A DNA stretch of 62,086 nt, taken from contig NZ_LSHX01000053.1 of assembly GCF_001555965.1 (NCBI RefSeq), positions 1-62,086 on the forward strand, read 5' to 3'. Of the stretch, positions 1 to 8,150 are shown piece by piece. Positions within the stretch are counted from its first letter, which is position 1. Each line of letters starts with the position of its first letter. Both the position numbers and the translations under genes were made by a program. The notes under the pieces were generated by a model that saw only the letters and a program-made list of their open reading frames with translations, did no database searches and was not told the DNA's origin. Origin of the DNA: Sphingomonas sp. CCH21-G11 (lineage in GTDB: Bacteria > Pseudomonadota > Alphaproteobacteria > Sphingomonadales > Sphingomonadaceae).

Positions 1-102
1 CTCCTTGCCGGCCGTCCTAACCAATTGGCTTGGGTTTGTCAAATACGTAATCGCCAAACCGAAAGCGGTAAATTCAACTTCGCCACCGTGTCTCCGCGTC
101 GC

Positions 103-423
103 TCACGCGGCGCTGGCTTCGCGCAGAAACCCCGTTTTTGGATCCGGGCACCCGACGGGCACGTCCGCACGTGTTTCCGCAAGCCGCTTCAGGTCGGAAT
201 GCGCGCCCGTCGCCTTCGTGCGCGCCTCCGCCAGTTTGACCTGCATCTCGATCAGGCGCTGCAACGGGCGCTGGCCATCACATGCGTTGATGTCCAGATC
301 GATGCGGATTGCCGCGACATCCGCCAGCAAGGCCCCGCTTGTTCCGATCAGCCGATCAAGCTGATCTTCCACCTCGTGAATGGCTCTGCTGATCCGCAAA
401 GCCGTTGCATCCACCTTTCTCAT
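103..423 (-). CDS. Small helical protein, companion of LuxR regulator
   Basis: About 106 residues, almost all predicted helix, with Leu/Ile/Ala heptad-like spacing suggesting a coiled coil and a short Cys-containing tail (VGCPDPKTG). It lies downstream of the LuxR-type gene on the same strand with a 52-base gap, so the two are probably co-transcribed. A GTG codon directly precedes the ATG; I chose the ATG at 423, behind a GGGGG-rich ribosome-binding region. A protein of similar length, helical character and Cys-containing end (FGCPDGW) follows the other LuxR gene at 31368-31715, so this looks like a recurring two-gene cassette. I do not recognise a named family, and the function is unknown. 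Confidence 0.6.
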   Translation of the reverse strand: MRKVDATALRISRAIHEVEDQLDRLIGTSGALLADVAAIRIDLDINACDGQRPLQRLIEMQVKLAEARTKATGAHSDLKRLAETRADVPVGCPDPKTGFLREASAA

Positions 424-475
424 CACGCCCCCTTCTGCGCAATCGCGCTGCCTCCAGAAGTGAGATCGCTATGGG

Positions 476-973
476 TCAGGTGAGCATTCGGGCCACCACG
501 GCTATGGCGACTGCCGCGATCATCAGCAGCCCGACGAGCGCCGCCAGGCCAACGACCGCATAAAGCCGACCCATCGGGCCAAACCTGACATCATAGGTCT
601 CGAGAAATGTCGGCGTCGTGATCCCGACTTCGAAGTCGCCACTTCCGACGTCCGCGAGAAAGAACCGTTGGGACGCCGCCATTTCCTGATGCGGAGTTAC
701 GGGCAGAAGGGATGAAACTTCCACTGTGTCCAATCCACATGTGGTAGGATCACAGGTGTCGGAAAGGGCCAGGAACGCCCGGGCTGCCGAGCGACGGTCG
801 GGCGCGCCCAGCTTGTCGCGCGCGGATTTCAATCGCTCTTCGACTGCCCGGCAGCTGATATCCAGTTCCCGGGCGATTTCCTTGTTGGTGAACTGCCGTG
901 CGACGAAATGCAGGACTTCGACCTCCTTCGTGGAAAGAGGCGAGGAAACCCCTCGAGAAGAAGCGCCATTCAT
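476..973 (-). CDS. LuxR-type regulator with C-terminal membrane anchor
   Basis: A 165-residue transcription factor. Residues about 12-70 form a LuxR/GerE helix-turn-helix; the recognition-helix region reads FTNKEIARELDIS followed by VEERLKSARDKLG. A variable linker follows. The last about 28 residues are one hydrophobic helix (VVGLAALVGLLMIAAVAIAVV), so the DNA-binding domain would be tethered to the inner membrane with the N-terminus in the cytoplasm. There is no receiver or autoinducer-binding domain, so how it senses is unknown. The ATG at 973 follows a GTG and sits close behind AAGGGG. It is paired with the helical gene at 103-423, and the same architecture recurs at 30879-31310. Confidence 0.8.
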   Translation of the reverse strand: MNGASSRGVSSPLSTKEVEVLHFVARQFTNKEIARELDISCRAVEERLKSARDKLGAPDRRSAARAFLALSDTCDPTTCGLDTVEVSSLLPVTPHQEMAASQRFFLADVGSGDFEVGITTPTFLETYDVRFGPMGRLYAVVGLAALVGLLMIAAVAIAVVARMLT

Positions 974-1467
974 CACCCCTTAACTGCTATGCCAGAATCG
1001 CGACGGGGTCGAGTGGGGCTGGCGATGTCCGCCGCCGCGCGAGGCCCGGTCGTCGCCGGGCGACGCGGTGAATTTCCGCATCGCAGAGCGACCGTGACGA
1101 CCATATCGTGCCGCAGCGCATGTGGATATGAGCCTCGGTTGGCATTGGCATTGATCGCCCAGCAAAGTGGCCCTTGTCCGGTTAAGGTCAGTCCGGTTGG
1201 GGCTGTCATCCGACGACAGTTACGGCGCGCACGATCGGTGATCCGCAGGGCGGCCCTGCAGGCCAGCGTTTACGGCCAGCGTTGCATTGGTGGTTGGCTC
1301 GACCACGAACGTCACCCGACCAAGCAGTTCTTTCGTGACCGGTAGCACTCCTGGAGCGTCACTGCCCGCTACGACCAACGCGCCGCAGGCTTCCCTTCAA
1401 TGACCCAGAGCACTGATACGGTCACATGGGATGACGTTGGCGATCAAGCTGGGCGTTACTGAGCGCC
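974..1467. other. Intergenic stretch, no gene recognised
   Basis: About 490 bases between the LuxR gene and the end of the second ParB-like gene. Open frames here overlap one another and have no plausible start or domain. The tandem words GGCCAGCGTT around 1260-1285 are the only repeat noticed. The LuxR promoter should lie near its right-hand start. Confidence 0.5.
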
Positions 1468-2358
1468 TTAAGCCGCGTTTTGCAGATCGCTCAACTTTTG
1501 GAATTCGGCCAGGATTTCGGGGTGATGCTGGGCGAGATGCCGGACCACGCGGACGTTACCGATCAGTCGGTTCACGTATCCAGCAGCCAGCATGAGATCG
1601 AGATGGTCTGAGCTATAGGTCTGTTCCACCAGTCGAAACTGCCGATCGACGTTCTCGCCCTCGCGCTGCATGGTCGCGATCTGGTCCTCAGTGAGCCCGG
1701 GCATTCTGCGAGGCTTGCCGGCTACAAGTTGATCATCCGGGGTGGAGGCGACGAGGGACCGAGCGTAAGTGACGGCGAAGCGGTTCATGGTAATCATGTT
1801 CATTGCGACCTCGACCTGACGCACGGGTTTCAGAAACCGCAGCTCGGTGAACACCTGGATCGGCACATGCCGGTCTTTCAGCAGATCGGCGGCTTCAGGG
1901 CAGATGCCGACGAGTAGGTTCCGCTTTGCGCGAATGCTGGAGATATCGACATTGAGCGCGCGGGCCAGTCGTTCTTCCGAGACACCTTTCTTGATCGCAT
2001 TCAGGATCATCCGATGTTCCTGGATCGTCGCAATCCGGCTTACCCGCTTATTGTATGTGAATGCTTCATCGTCGGTGGCAATCAGGCAGACAACCTCGGT
2101 TTCTCCACGGTCGCGCAGGATCTCGATACGTAGGTGACCGTCCAGAAGATGGAATCGGCCGGGGTCACTGGCATCCCTCGCGACCGCTGGCGGTTCAATG
2201 ATGCCGACTTCGGCGATTGAGGCGGCGATCTGAGCGTATTTGATCGACCTTTTTACGGCCGCCGAGACGACCCTGAGGGGCATCACTGCCTCGATCGGGA
2301 TGCGAAGGCTCGTTTCTTCGAATGCGAGCCGGACGGGTCTGGGTCGGTTTGTGTTCAC
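1468..2358 (-). CDS. ParB-like protein with RepB-type C-terminus (second of pair)
   Basis: A 296-residue protein with a ParB/Srx-type N-terminal domain: a ParB box-like stretch (FHLLDGHLRIEILRDRGET, about residues 70-90) followed by a helix-turn-helix region (SEERLARALNVDISSIRAKR). The C-terminal half resembles plasmid partition RepB proteins. Its ATG overlaps the stop of the upstream ParB-like gene (ATGA), so the two are translationally coupled. No ParA ATPase is nearby, so ordinary plasmid partition is unlikely. The linkage to a serine recombinase suggests a recombination accessory or DNA-binding role, which is inference. Confidence 0.75.
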   Translation of the reverse strand: MNTNRPRPVRLAFEETSLRIPIEAVMPLRVVSAAVKRSIKYAQIAASIAEVGIIEPPAVARDASDPGRFHLLDGHLRIEILRDRGETEVVCLIATDDEAFTYNKRVSRIATIQEHRMILNAIKKGVSEERLARALNVDISSIRAKRNLLVGICPEAADLLKDRHVPIQVFTELRFLKPVRQVEVAMNMITMNRFAVTYARSLVASTPDDQLVAGKPRRMPGLTEDQIATMQREGENVDRQFRLVEQTYSSDHLDLMLAAGYVNRLIGNVRVVRHLAQHHPEILAEFQKLSDLQNAA

Positions 2359-3257
2359 GGTTTTGCGCCAGCCTGATCGAGCCGAGCTGCGATGTTCTCG
2401 GGCATGTGGGCGAGATTCTCGTCCTCGAGCAGTGCCATGAATTGTTCCGAACGAGTGAGGCGACGCAGCGCTTCGGTGACCAGCAGCAGGCGATCGCGCG
2501 CTGCGTTTGCGCGCCGGATCATCGAAAGCTTGCGATCAACCTCTTCCTGATAGGCTCGGATCAGTGATGCCGGAGAAAGTTTAGGCGAGGTGGCGCCGGA
2601 CTTCTTGATATTATAGCTCAGACGTTTGCCACGTCGACGCCGGTCTTCGATGACGCGTTTCGCGGCGAGGAGCTTGCGGCCACGGAGTATCCCTTTTTCA
2701 TAGGCCAACTGGAGCGCACGCTGCACATCATGGTCTTCTGCTTCGGCGATATCGACCGCGACGCTGATCGGGATGACGCGGGCTTCCACAGAGCGTAGCA
2801 AGCGTTGCTCGCCTTTATCCAGTAGGCGCGCGACTCCGGTGACATATTCAAGCGACAGCCCGGTTTTACGTGCGATTTGAGGCAGGCTGTGGCCACGCTC
2901 ACGCATGCCTCCGATGTCCTGCAGCAAATCAATGGCATTGTGTTGGCGCCTCGCGCAGTTCTCGACGAGGCTGGCGATTAGACAGTCTTCGGCATCCGCT
3001 GAGACGACAAGCGCGGGAACTTCGGTTTGGCCAAGTGCCTGATACGCTTCCAGTCGCCCTTGGCCACAGACCAGGTCATAGAATGGACCGTCCGCTTCTA
3101 TACGCCGCGTGACCGTGATGGGCCGTTTCAATCCGATCTGCGCGATGTTCTCGACAATTTCTTTGAACACGCGTTTGTTTCGGGTGCGCGGATTGACTAC
3201 GGTGATCCGGCTGAGCGGGATCCACTCAACCCTTTGGGCGGGTCTGGCCTGTGTCAT
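2355..3257 (-). CDS. ParB/RepB-like DNA-binding protein (first of pair)
   Basis: About 300 residues. An N-terminal ParB-type domain contains the ParB box-like GQGRLEAYQALGQTEVPA, then a ParB helix-turn-helix (SLPQIARKTGLSLEYVTGV) and a basic helical C-terminus of RepB type. An ATG exists at 3272, but I chose 3257: it has a GGAGGT six bases upstream and overlaps the stop of the recombinase gene as ATGA. It sits in a three-gene operon, recombinase then ParB-like 1 then ParB-like 2. No partition ATPase or replication gene accompanies it. Confidence 0.78.
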   Translation of the reverse strand: MTQARPAQRVEWIPLSRITVVNPRTRNKRVFKEIVENIAQIGLKRPITVTRRIEADGPFYDLVCGQGRLEAYQALGQTEVPALVVSADAEDCLIASLVENCARRQHNAIDLLQDIGGMRERGHSLPQIARKTGLSLEYVTGVARLLDKGEQRLLRSVEARVIPISVAVDIAEAEDHDVQRALQLAYEKGILRGRKLLAAKRVIEDRRRRGKRLSYNIKKSGATSPKLSPASLIRAYQEEVDRKLSMIRRANAARDRLLLVTEALRRLTRSEQFMALLEDENLAHMPENIAARLDQAGAKP

Positions 3258-4825
3258 GCGGCATACCTCCATGCTCGTCGTGTCGCCATGCGATGGAATG
3301 CAGACAGATCATCGAACCGGTAGGCGTCGAGCGAGAGCCCGTTGTGCTCGCAAAGGCGCAAGGTGGCCTCGCTTATGTCGAGCCGCGGCAGGAGATAATA
3401 ATCACGTGCCAATTCGTTGCCGGGATCCATACGCACCGCCACCGTCATGTCTGGCTTGAGGGCGCTGTCGAGCCGAAGCTTCCAGCGTAGCGATCCAGCT
3501 GCGGTTTCGACGCAGCGCACGACGACAAGTGAGGCGGTGAACTCGTCATTGACGGTGAGTAGGTCGGTGTCGGGGTTGTGCGCGATCGTGCCGCCCGCTC
3601 GCTCGAGCGCCGCAACCGTGTCGGTGACGATCGTGGGATGGAGCGCCCTGAGTTTGCGGTTGATCTCCAGGTAGCGGTAGTTCCTGTCAGGGGCGAACCC
3701 GACCAGTTCGTAGGCACGTAGCAAGCCTCCAAACCGGCTTCGGTAGGCGCTGCTAGAGGGTGTGCCTTCGGCTTCGTCGATAATGAGGCCTGAGAGCATA
3801 CCCCGACTCTCGAAAATCGATGTCAGCATTTCCAGCATTGCTGCGTCGCTGAGCCGTTCGGAGCGTGCGTCGATGATTGCGCGGGCAGCTGCAAACATTG
3901 GTCGGCTGATAATAGCCGAGAATGCACCTTCGGCCCTGATCCATTGCTGTTCCTCATTTTGGACATGCTGCTGCTTCAGCTTGAAAGAGGTGCGCGCCCA
4001 GACATTGTCGCCGACATATTTTTCATTGATCAACACCTGGTGGATTGTGCCGCGCGTCCATGGGCGGCCTAGGTCCGTGACAAGCTCGCGAGCGTTCAGA
4101 AGCTCAGCAATTTCGCGCTCGGTCTTTCGGCATTCGGTGAACAGCCGGTATATTTCGTGCACGATGAAAACTTCATCTGCCGGGCCCGGCACCAGGATAA
4201 CGCGATCGGTCGCGATGCTTTTGTGCTCACCGCGACCGAGTTCGCCCTTGGGTTCGCCGTTCACATCGACAAGGAGACGGCGCAGCCCATAGCCGGCGGG
4301 GCCCCCTTGGCGGTAGCCGCGGCGAATAAGGTTCGCCTGTCCGGCGAACACCTTTACCGACAGTTCGCGACTATACTCGGCTGCCATCGTGCGCTTGACG
4401 GTCTTGATGATTGACGAGCTGACGCTGCCGTCGTTGCGGAACTGCTCGCCGCAATATTCCACTTGGATTCCTGCCGCTCTGATACGCAACTCATGGGATG
4501 CTGCCTCGTCGGGATCCTGGAATCGGCCCAGACGGCTTACGTCGTAAACGAGCAAAGCCCGAAAGTCGGTGCGGCCCGCCTCGATATCGGCGAGCAGGCG
4601 CTTCAGCCCGGAGCGTCCAGCGAGGTTGAGGCCGCTTTTTCCCTCGTCCTGATACGTGCGAACGATTTCGTAGCCATGTTCTTTCGCGTAAGCGCGGATG
4701 GCGACGGCCTGGTTATCAGTTGAGTATTGCTGATGTTCTGTGGACATGCGGACATATTCGGCCGCGCGCATGCGAGGCGGGATAGTCGGATTATCCTCCG
4801 GTTCGGTTTTCCAATTGATGACCAT
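3254..4825 (-). CDS. Large serine recombinase
   Basis: A 523-residue site-specific recombinase. The N-terminal resolvase domain shows the nucleophile region YVRMSTEHQQYSTDNQ (Ser in RMST, about residue 28), then LLVYDVSRLGRF and the AAEYSRELSVKVF segment typical of the family. A recombinase DNA-binding domain follows (REIAELLNARELVTDLGRPWTRGTIHQVL), with a long C-terminus lacking an obvious Cys4 zinc ribbon. The size is typical of large serine integrases rather than the roughly 200-residue resolvases. It starts a recombinase-ParB-ParB operon with overlapping stops and starts, divergent from the small gene at 4891. It may mobilise part of this island; its att sites were not identified. Confidence 0.9.
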   Translation of the reverse strand: MVINWKTEPEDNPTIPPRMRAAEYVRMSTEHQQYSTDNQAVAIRAYAKEHGYEIVRTYQDEGKSGLNLAGRSGLKRLLADIEAGRTDFRALLVYDVSRLGRFQDPDEAASHELRIRAAGIQVEYCGEQFRNDGSVSSSIIKTVKRTMAAEYSRELSVKVFAGQANLIRRGYRQGGPAGYGLRRLLVDVNGEPKGELGRGEHKSIATDRVILVPGPADEVFIVHEIYRLFTECRKTEREIAELLNARELVTDLGRPWTRGTIHQVLINEKYVGDNVWARTSFKLKQQHVQNEEQQWIRAEGAFSAIISRPMFAAARAIIDARSERLSDAAMLEMLTSIFESRGMLSGLIIDEAEGTPSSSAYRSRFGGLLRAYELVGFAPDRNYRYLEINRKLRALHPTIVTDTVAALERAGGTIAHNPDTDLLTVNDEFTASLVVVRCVETAAGSLRWKLRLDSALKPDMTVAVRMDPGNELARDYYLLPRLDISEATLRLCEHNGLSLDAYRFDDLSAFHRMATRRAWRYAA

Positions 4826-4890
4826 CTACGGCCTCTCACCGCGAGGCGTGCGCGCCCTTGAGATGCCTTTAGTATAGAAGGGACGGAAGC

Positions 4891-5268
4891 ATGTTTCCGA
4901 AAACCGGCAAAGGACTTCAAAAGGCGCTGCCGCGGCTGTCTGAGGCTGCTTACACGGACACTGTCAGTGCGGCACTGCGGGGAGAACTAGGCACAACTGG
5001 TGCGGCCGCCAAGACAATCATACGGTGGACAGGCGTTTCGGATCGGACGGCGCGTAATTGGATGCACGGGATTGCTGCGCCCAGCGGGCATCACCTTATG
5101 AGTCTGGCGAGGGAGTCGGACGACATGCTGGCGGCAGTGATCGTGATGGCTGCCCGACCCGAGCTGGCGCTGGCGGCCGATCTACATGCTGTCGAAGTCG
5201 CACTTGCCAAGGCAAGCGGAGCGTTTGAGGTGCTACGCCGGCAGCGCAGGGCCGGTCATTCGCCATAG
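4891..5268 (+). CDS. Small putative helix-turn-helix protein
   Basis: A 125-residue protein divergent from the recombinase, separated by 65 bases. The segment TTGAAAKTIIRWTGVSDRTARNWMHG (quoted regions: AAKTIIRWTGVSDRTARNW) looks like a helix-turn-helix, followed by an Ala-rich helical region. The start ATG follows GGACGGAAGC. The divergent position makes it a candidate regulator of the recombinase operon, by analogy with phage-type repressors; this is inference from context. It converges on the end of the TniQ gene. Confidence 0.6.
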   Translation: MFPKTGKGLQKALPRLSEAAYTDTVSAALRGELGTTGAAAKTIIRWTGVSDRTARNWMHGIAAPSGHHLMSLARESDDMLAAVIVMAARPELALAADLHAVEVALAKASGAFEVLRRQRRAGHSP

Positions 5269-5299
5269 CCGGATCGACGTGGATCCTGAGATACCATTG

Positions 5300-7231
5300 T
5301 CATAAAAGTACGAGCTGTTTCATCGAGCTTTCGTTTGCTTGTCTCCATTCAAGAAGCTTCATCATACTTCGGCGACACCAGCCTCCGCCAGATAAGGTGG
5401 GAATACCGTGCGCATCGGTGACGGCGTTTACAGACTGCGAAGCTATATCCAGAAAAAGCGCAGCTTCCGTTCGAAACATTCGCTCGCTCGCAATGCTCAG
5501 TATCGCGTCCGTGCAGCATGCGAGCTTCTTTCCGCTAGCCCGGAAACTTAGGACGCCGGCTTCGACGAGGTCAACGACATCATCGTGCGTCGCATTCAGG
5601 ATCTCGCTCGCTTCAAGTTTTGAACAGATTTCGGGCAGCCAGCCCTGATCTAGAGTCCATGCGCGGACTTTGCGCAGGATGCGCAAATCAGCCCTTCCTA
5701 TCCGAACGCATCCCAGCGCCGAGTGAGTGGTGGCACCATTTGCGAAGCAGGGGATCTCTTTCGCAAGCAGCATTTCGACAATCTGGTCCCATGGCTTTGG
5801 CCCTCCACCAACGATCGCAGCGGCAGCGGTAAGCGCAATCGTATGCAGGTGAGGCTGCGGGTCGAGCGCAACCTGCTTCAGTTTTCCGCACAATTCCTCA
5901 ACCGAGGCTGCAGTGATTCGACCGTTCGGGAAGATCGCGTCGACCGCCGGATTGATGATCTTGTCGAGGTGGCCACTGTCGCTGAGTTGATGAACCCCAT
6001 AGCCGGGAAGCCCTAGCCGACTTGCGACCGAACTGGTGTTTACGGACCTTTTCAGGTCTCCAATCAAGATTTCAGCGCGCGCGCGATCGAACTTGGGCAG
6101 CGAACGGGTCTTTAGCGAGATCCTACTGCCTCCCAGATGATTGTCCGCTTGCAGGACTTTCATGTGGCGAATCTGGAGTGAGGTGCGTTCGAGCAGTTCC
6201 TTCTGGAGCATGATCGGGTTGCGCCCTGGTGCGACGACTTGCCGGGCGCTGGCCGTGAGCTCGGGCACCGCGGCAACAAGCAGGCGTCGAATTTCAGGGT
6301 TCGGGTTCTTGACGGAATGCCACTTAAGGCGCTGCCAAAGATGCCGGTCATTCTCCAGATTATCGACGGCGTGCGTGACGACCTCTCGTATGCTGTGCGG
6401 CCATCCGCGGACAGCGTCGCAACCTCTTGCGATGCGTTCTGCGTTTGCATCGCTGGTCAAGGCCCGCGCGTTCAGCGCCGGTGCGCGGCTGTCCTCAAGT
6501 CGATCGATGATCGCCATCAGATAGACAAGGTCGAGTAGGGTCGGATTGTCGAGCACCCTGATTTCATTGGGAAGCTTTTTCAGTGCGCCTTCGGCAACCG
6601 CTGGATTGACCGAGACCAGATCGCAGAAATGGCGATAGGTTTCGTGCCACTCTGTCCTCAGCATCTTCCCGGTCGGCTCGATCAGGCGGTTTCCGAAGCG
6701 GCAGGAAGGATCGTCGCAGAAGCCGACAGGCTTGGCGTGCGTCCAGCGCAGTGAGCGGCCGCACGAAGGACACTCGTCGATGAGTTCCTCGAAGGTCTCG
6801 GGACAATAAGGGAGCCGGCGCAAAAGCCAGGCTTGTCGATGATGAGGGCTGCGCGCGAGGGCCGAGGGAGCGATGCGGCGAACGCGCACTTCCAGATCGC
6901 GCTGGCGGATCGTTCTCGCGCCCCAACGAAGGATCGAGCCTACCGCGTCAGCACCGATTCTTTCGCAGACCAGGTTTTGGAGCGTTGAGCGATCGACTCG
7001 CAGAAGGCGTGCCAGTTCGCCGATGTTGTCTTTGGTGGCCACAATGAGGGCGTCACCCTGCCTTTGGACATCAATACCGCTGGCTCGAGTTACAATGTGG
7101 GTCGAACCCAGGAAATGCTCGGCCGAGCGACGGGTTACGACGCCGAGCAAAGACTCGCCGTCGTGGATCACCCCGGGCCAGCGCAATGGTTTGAGTGTGC
7201 CGCCGGGTGGCATGGCGGTGCCGCGGGACAT
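5300..7231 (-). CDS. tniQ: TniQ/TnsD-family target-selection protein
   Basis: A 643-residue TniQ-family protein, the last gene of the Tn7-like operon. The N-terminus (PLRWPGVIHDGESLLGVVTR) matches the usual TniQ opening. It is followed by helical DNA-binding segments and a Cys4-type zinc motif near residues 155-180 (CPSCGRS then GFCDDPSCRFG), as in TniQ/TnsD. The remaining about 400 residues are longer than short TniQ proteins and closer to TnsD in size. In this family the protein links target DNA to the TnsC ATPase. An open frame extends upstream inside tnsC, but the ATG at 7231 lies one base after the tnsC stop, which supports coupling and this start. The target site is unknown. Confidence 0.85.
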   Translation of the reverse strand: MSRGTAMPPGGTLKPLRWPGVIHDGESLLGVVTRRSAEHFLGSTHIVTRASGIDVQRQGDALIVATKDNIGELARLLRVDRSTLQNLVCERIGADAVGSILRWGARTIRQRDLEVRVRRIAPSALARSPHHRQAWLLRRLPYCPETFEELIDECPSCGRSLRWTHAKPVGFCDDPSCRFGNRLIEPTGKMLRTEWHETYRHFCDLVSVNPAVAEGALKKLPNEIRVLDNPTLLDLVYLMAIIDRLEDSRAPALNARALTSDANAERIARGCDAVRGWPHSIREVVTHAVDNLENDRHLWQRLKWHSVKNPNPEIRRLLVAAVPELTASARQVVAPGRNPIMLQKELLERTSLQIRHMKVLQADNHLGGSRISLKTRSLPKFDRARAEILIGDLKRSVNTSSVASRLGLPGYGVHQLSDSGHLDKIINPAVDAIFPNGRITAASVEELCGKLKQVALDPQPHLHTIALTAAAAIVGGGPKPWDQIVEMLLAKEIPCFANGATTHSALGCVRIGRADLRILRKVRAWTLDQGWLPEICSKLEASEILNATHDDVVDLVEAGVLSFRASGKKLACCTDAILSIASERMFRTEAALFLDIASQSVNAVTDAHGIPTLSGGGWCRRSMMKLLEWRQANESSMKQLVLL

Positions 7232-7232
7232 G

Positions 7233-8150
7233 TCAGGCCTTCCGGTAGTTGTTCGGGATCGCGAAGTTCTGGATCGCGTAATCCAGGTCTTCCTGCTCAA
7301 CTGCTGCCGCATGACGCAAGGTGGCGTGCTGCAGTGCCTGAGCCGTGATCCGGCTGACGCGGCCGAGATGTCCTTGCGACCATTTGAGCAGGGCATGGAA
7401 CCCTTTGGCCTGGGTGAGCGCGCCTGGTTCACGAACCAGCCTAAGCCTGATCATTTCACGCTCAAGATCTGCGAGGAAGCCTTTGAACTCCCCCAGTCTC
7501 TCTCGATCCGCCGGGTCGAAAGGCTTCAGCTCAAGGACAGCGCCTGCGCGGTTGCCCATCTGGATGTTGGCATCGAACATATCCTTGGAAGTCTCGTCGC
7601 CGACCAAAACAAGGGGCGCGATCCCGGTATTGAGAATGCCTTTGAGTAGATTCGACACATCCCTTCGGTCCTTCCGCGCGCCTTTCAGTTCCTGGATCTC
7701 GTCGATGATGATCATCTCGACGCCCGCTCTCGAGACGAAGTCCGCTATTCGATGGATGAGGTCTTCGGCTCGACCGACCTCCCAGTTTTCATCACCGAGC
7801 AGCCGGCAGATCGTTTGGCATAATGCTTTGGGCGTGGTCACGCTGAGGAGCGATACGTAAAGGATCAGGTACGGGTTGAATTCACCCGTTTGGCGGGCAT
7901 GGTCCTCGAGGGTCTTGCTGATATAGGCCATGATGCAAGCCGTTTTTCCTGCACTTGAGAGCTGCGACAGGCGTAGCGCTGTCATCGGTTTGCCCCGGCG
8001 GTTACGGTTGGAGTATCGAAGAATGTCGCAACGCCGGTGAACCTCCTGATGCGAAGGTGTCGGAATGTAGATGGACTCGAACGCGTCGTTGATGAGGCCG
8101 ACGCGTTCAGGCAGATTCTCTGGCCAAGGGTCCGTTATTCGGCCGGCCAT
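7233..8150 (-). CDS. tnsC: TnsC/TniB-type AAA+ transposition regulator
   Basis: A 305-residue AAA+ ATPase. The P-loop reads LSQLSSAGKTA, where the usual first Gly of the Walker A (GPSxAGKT in TniB) is replaced by Gln-Leu. Walker B is clear in EMIIIDEIQEL, and a sensor-like PLVLVGDE follows. TnsC/TniB proteins assemble on target DNA and activate the TnsB transposase. The ATG at 8150 overlaps the stop of the preceding transposase cistron (TGATG) and has AGGAG eight bases upstream, so I prefer it to the TTG further out. tniQ begins one base after its stop. Conservation of the rest of the nucleotide pocket suggests it is functional. Confidence 0.9.
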   Translation of the reverse strand: MAGRITDPWPENLPERVGLINDAFESIYIPTPSHQEVHRRCDILRYSNRNRRGKPMTALRLSQLSSAGKTACIMAYISKTLEDHARQTGEFNPYLILYVSLLSVTTPKALCQTICRLLGDENWEVGRAEDLIHRIADFVSRAGVEMIIIDEIQELKGARKDRRDVSNLLKGILNTGIAPLVLVGDETSKDMFDANIQMGNRAGAVLELKPFDPADRERLGEFKGFLADLEREMIRLRLVREPGALTQAKGFHALLKWSQGHLGRVSRITAQALQHATLRHAAAVEQEDLDYAIQNFAIPNNYRKA

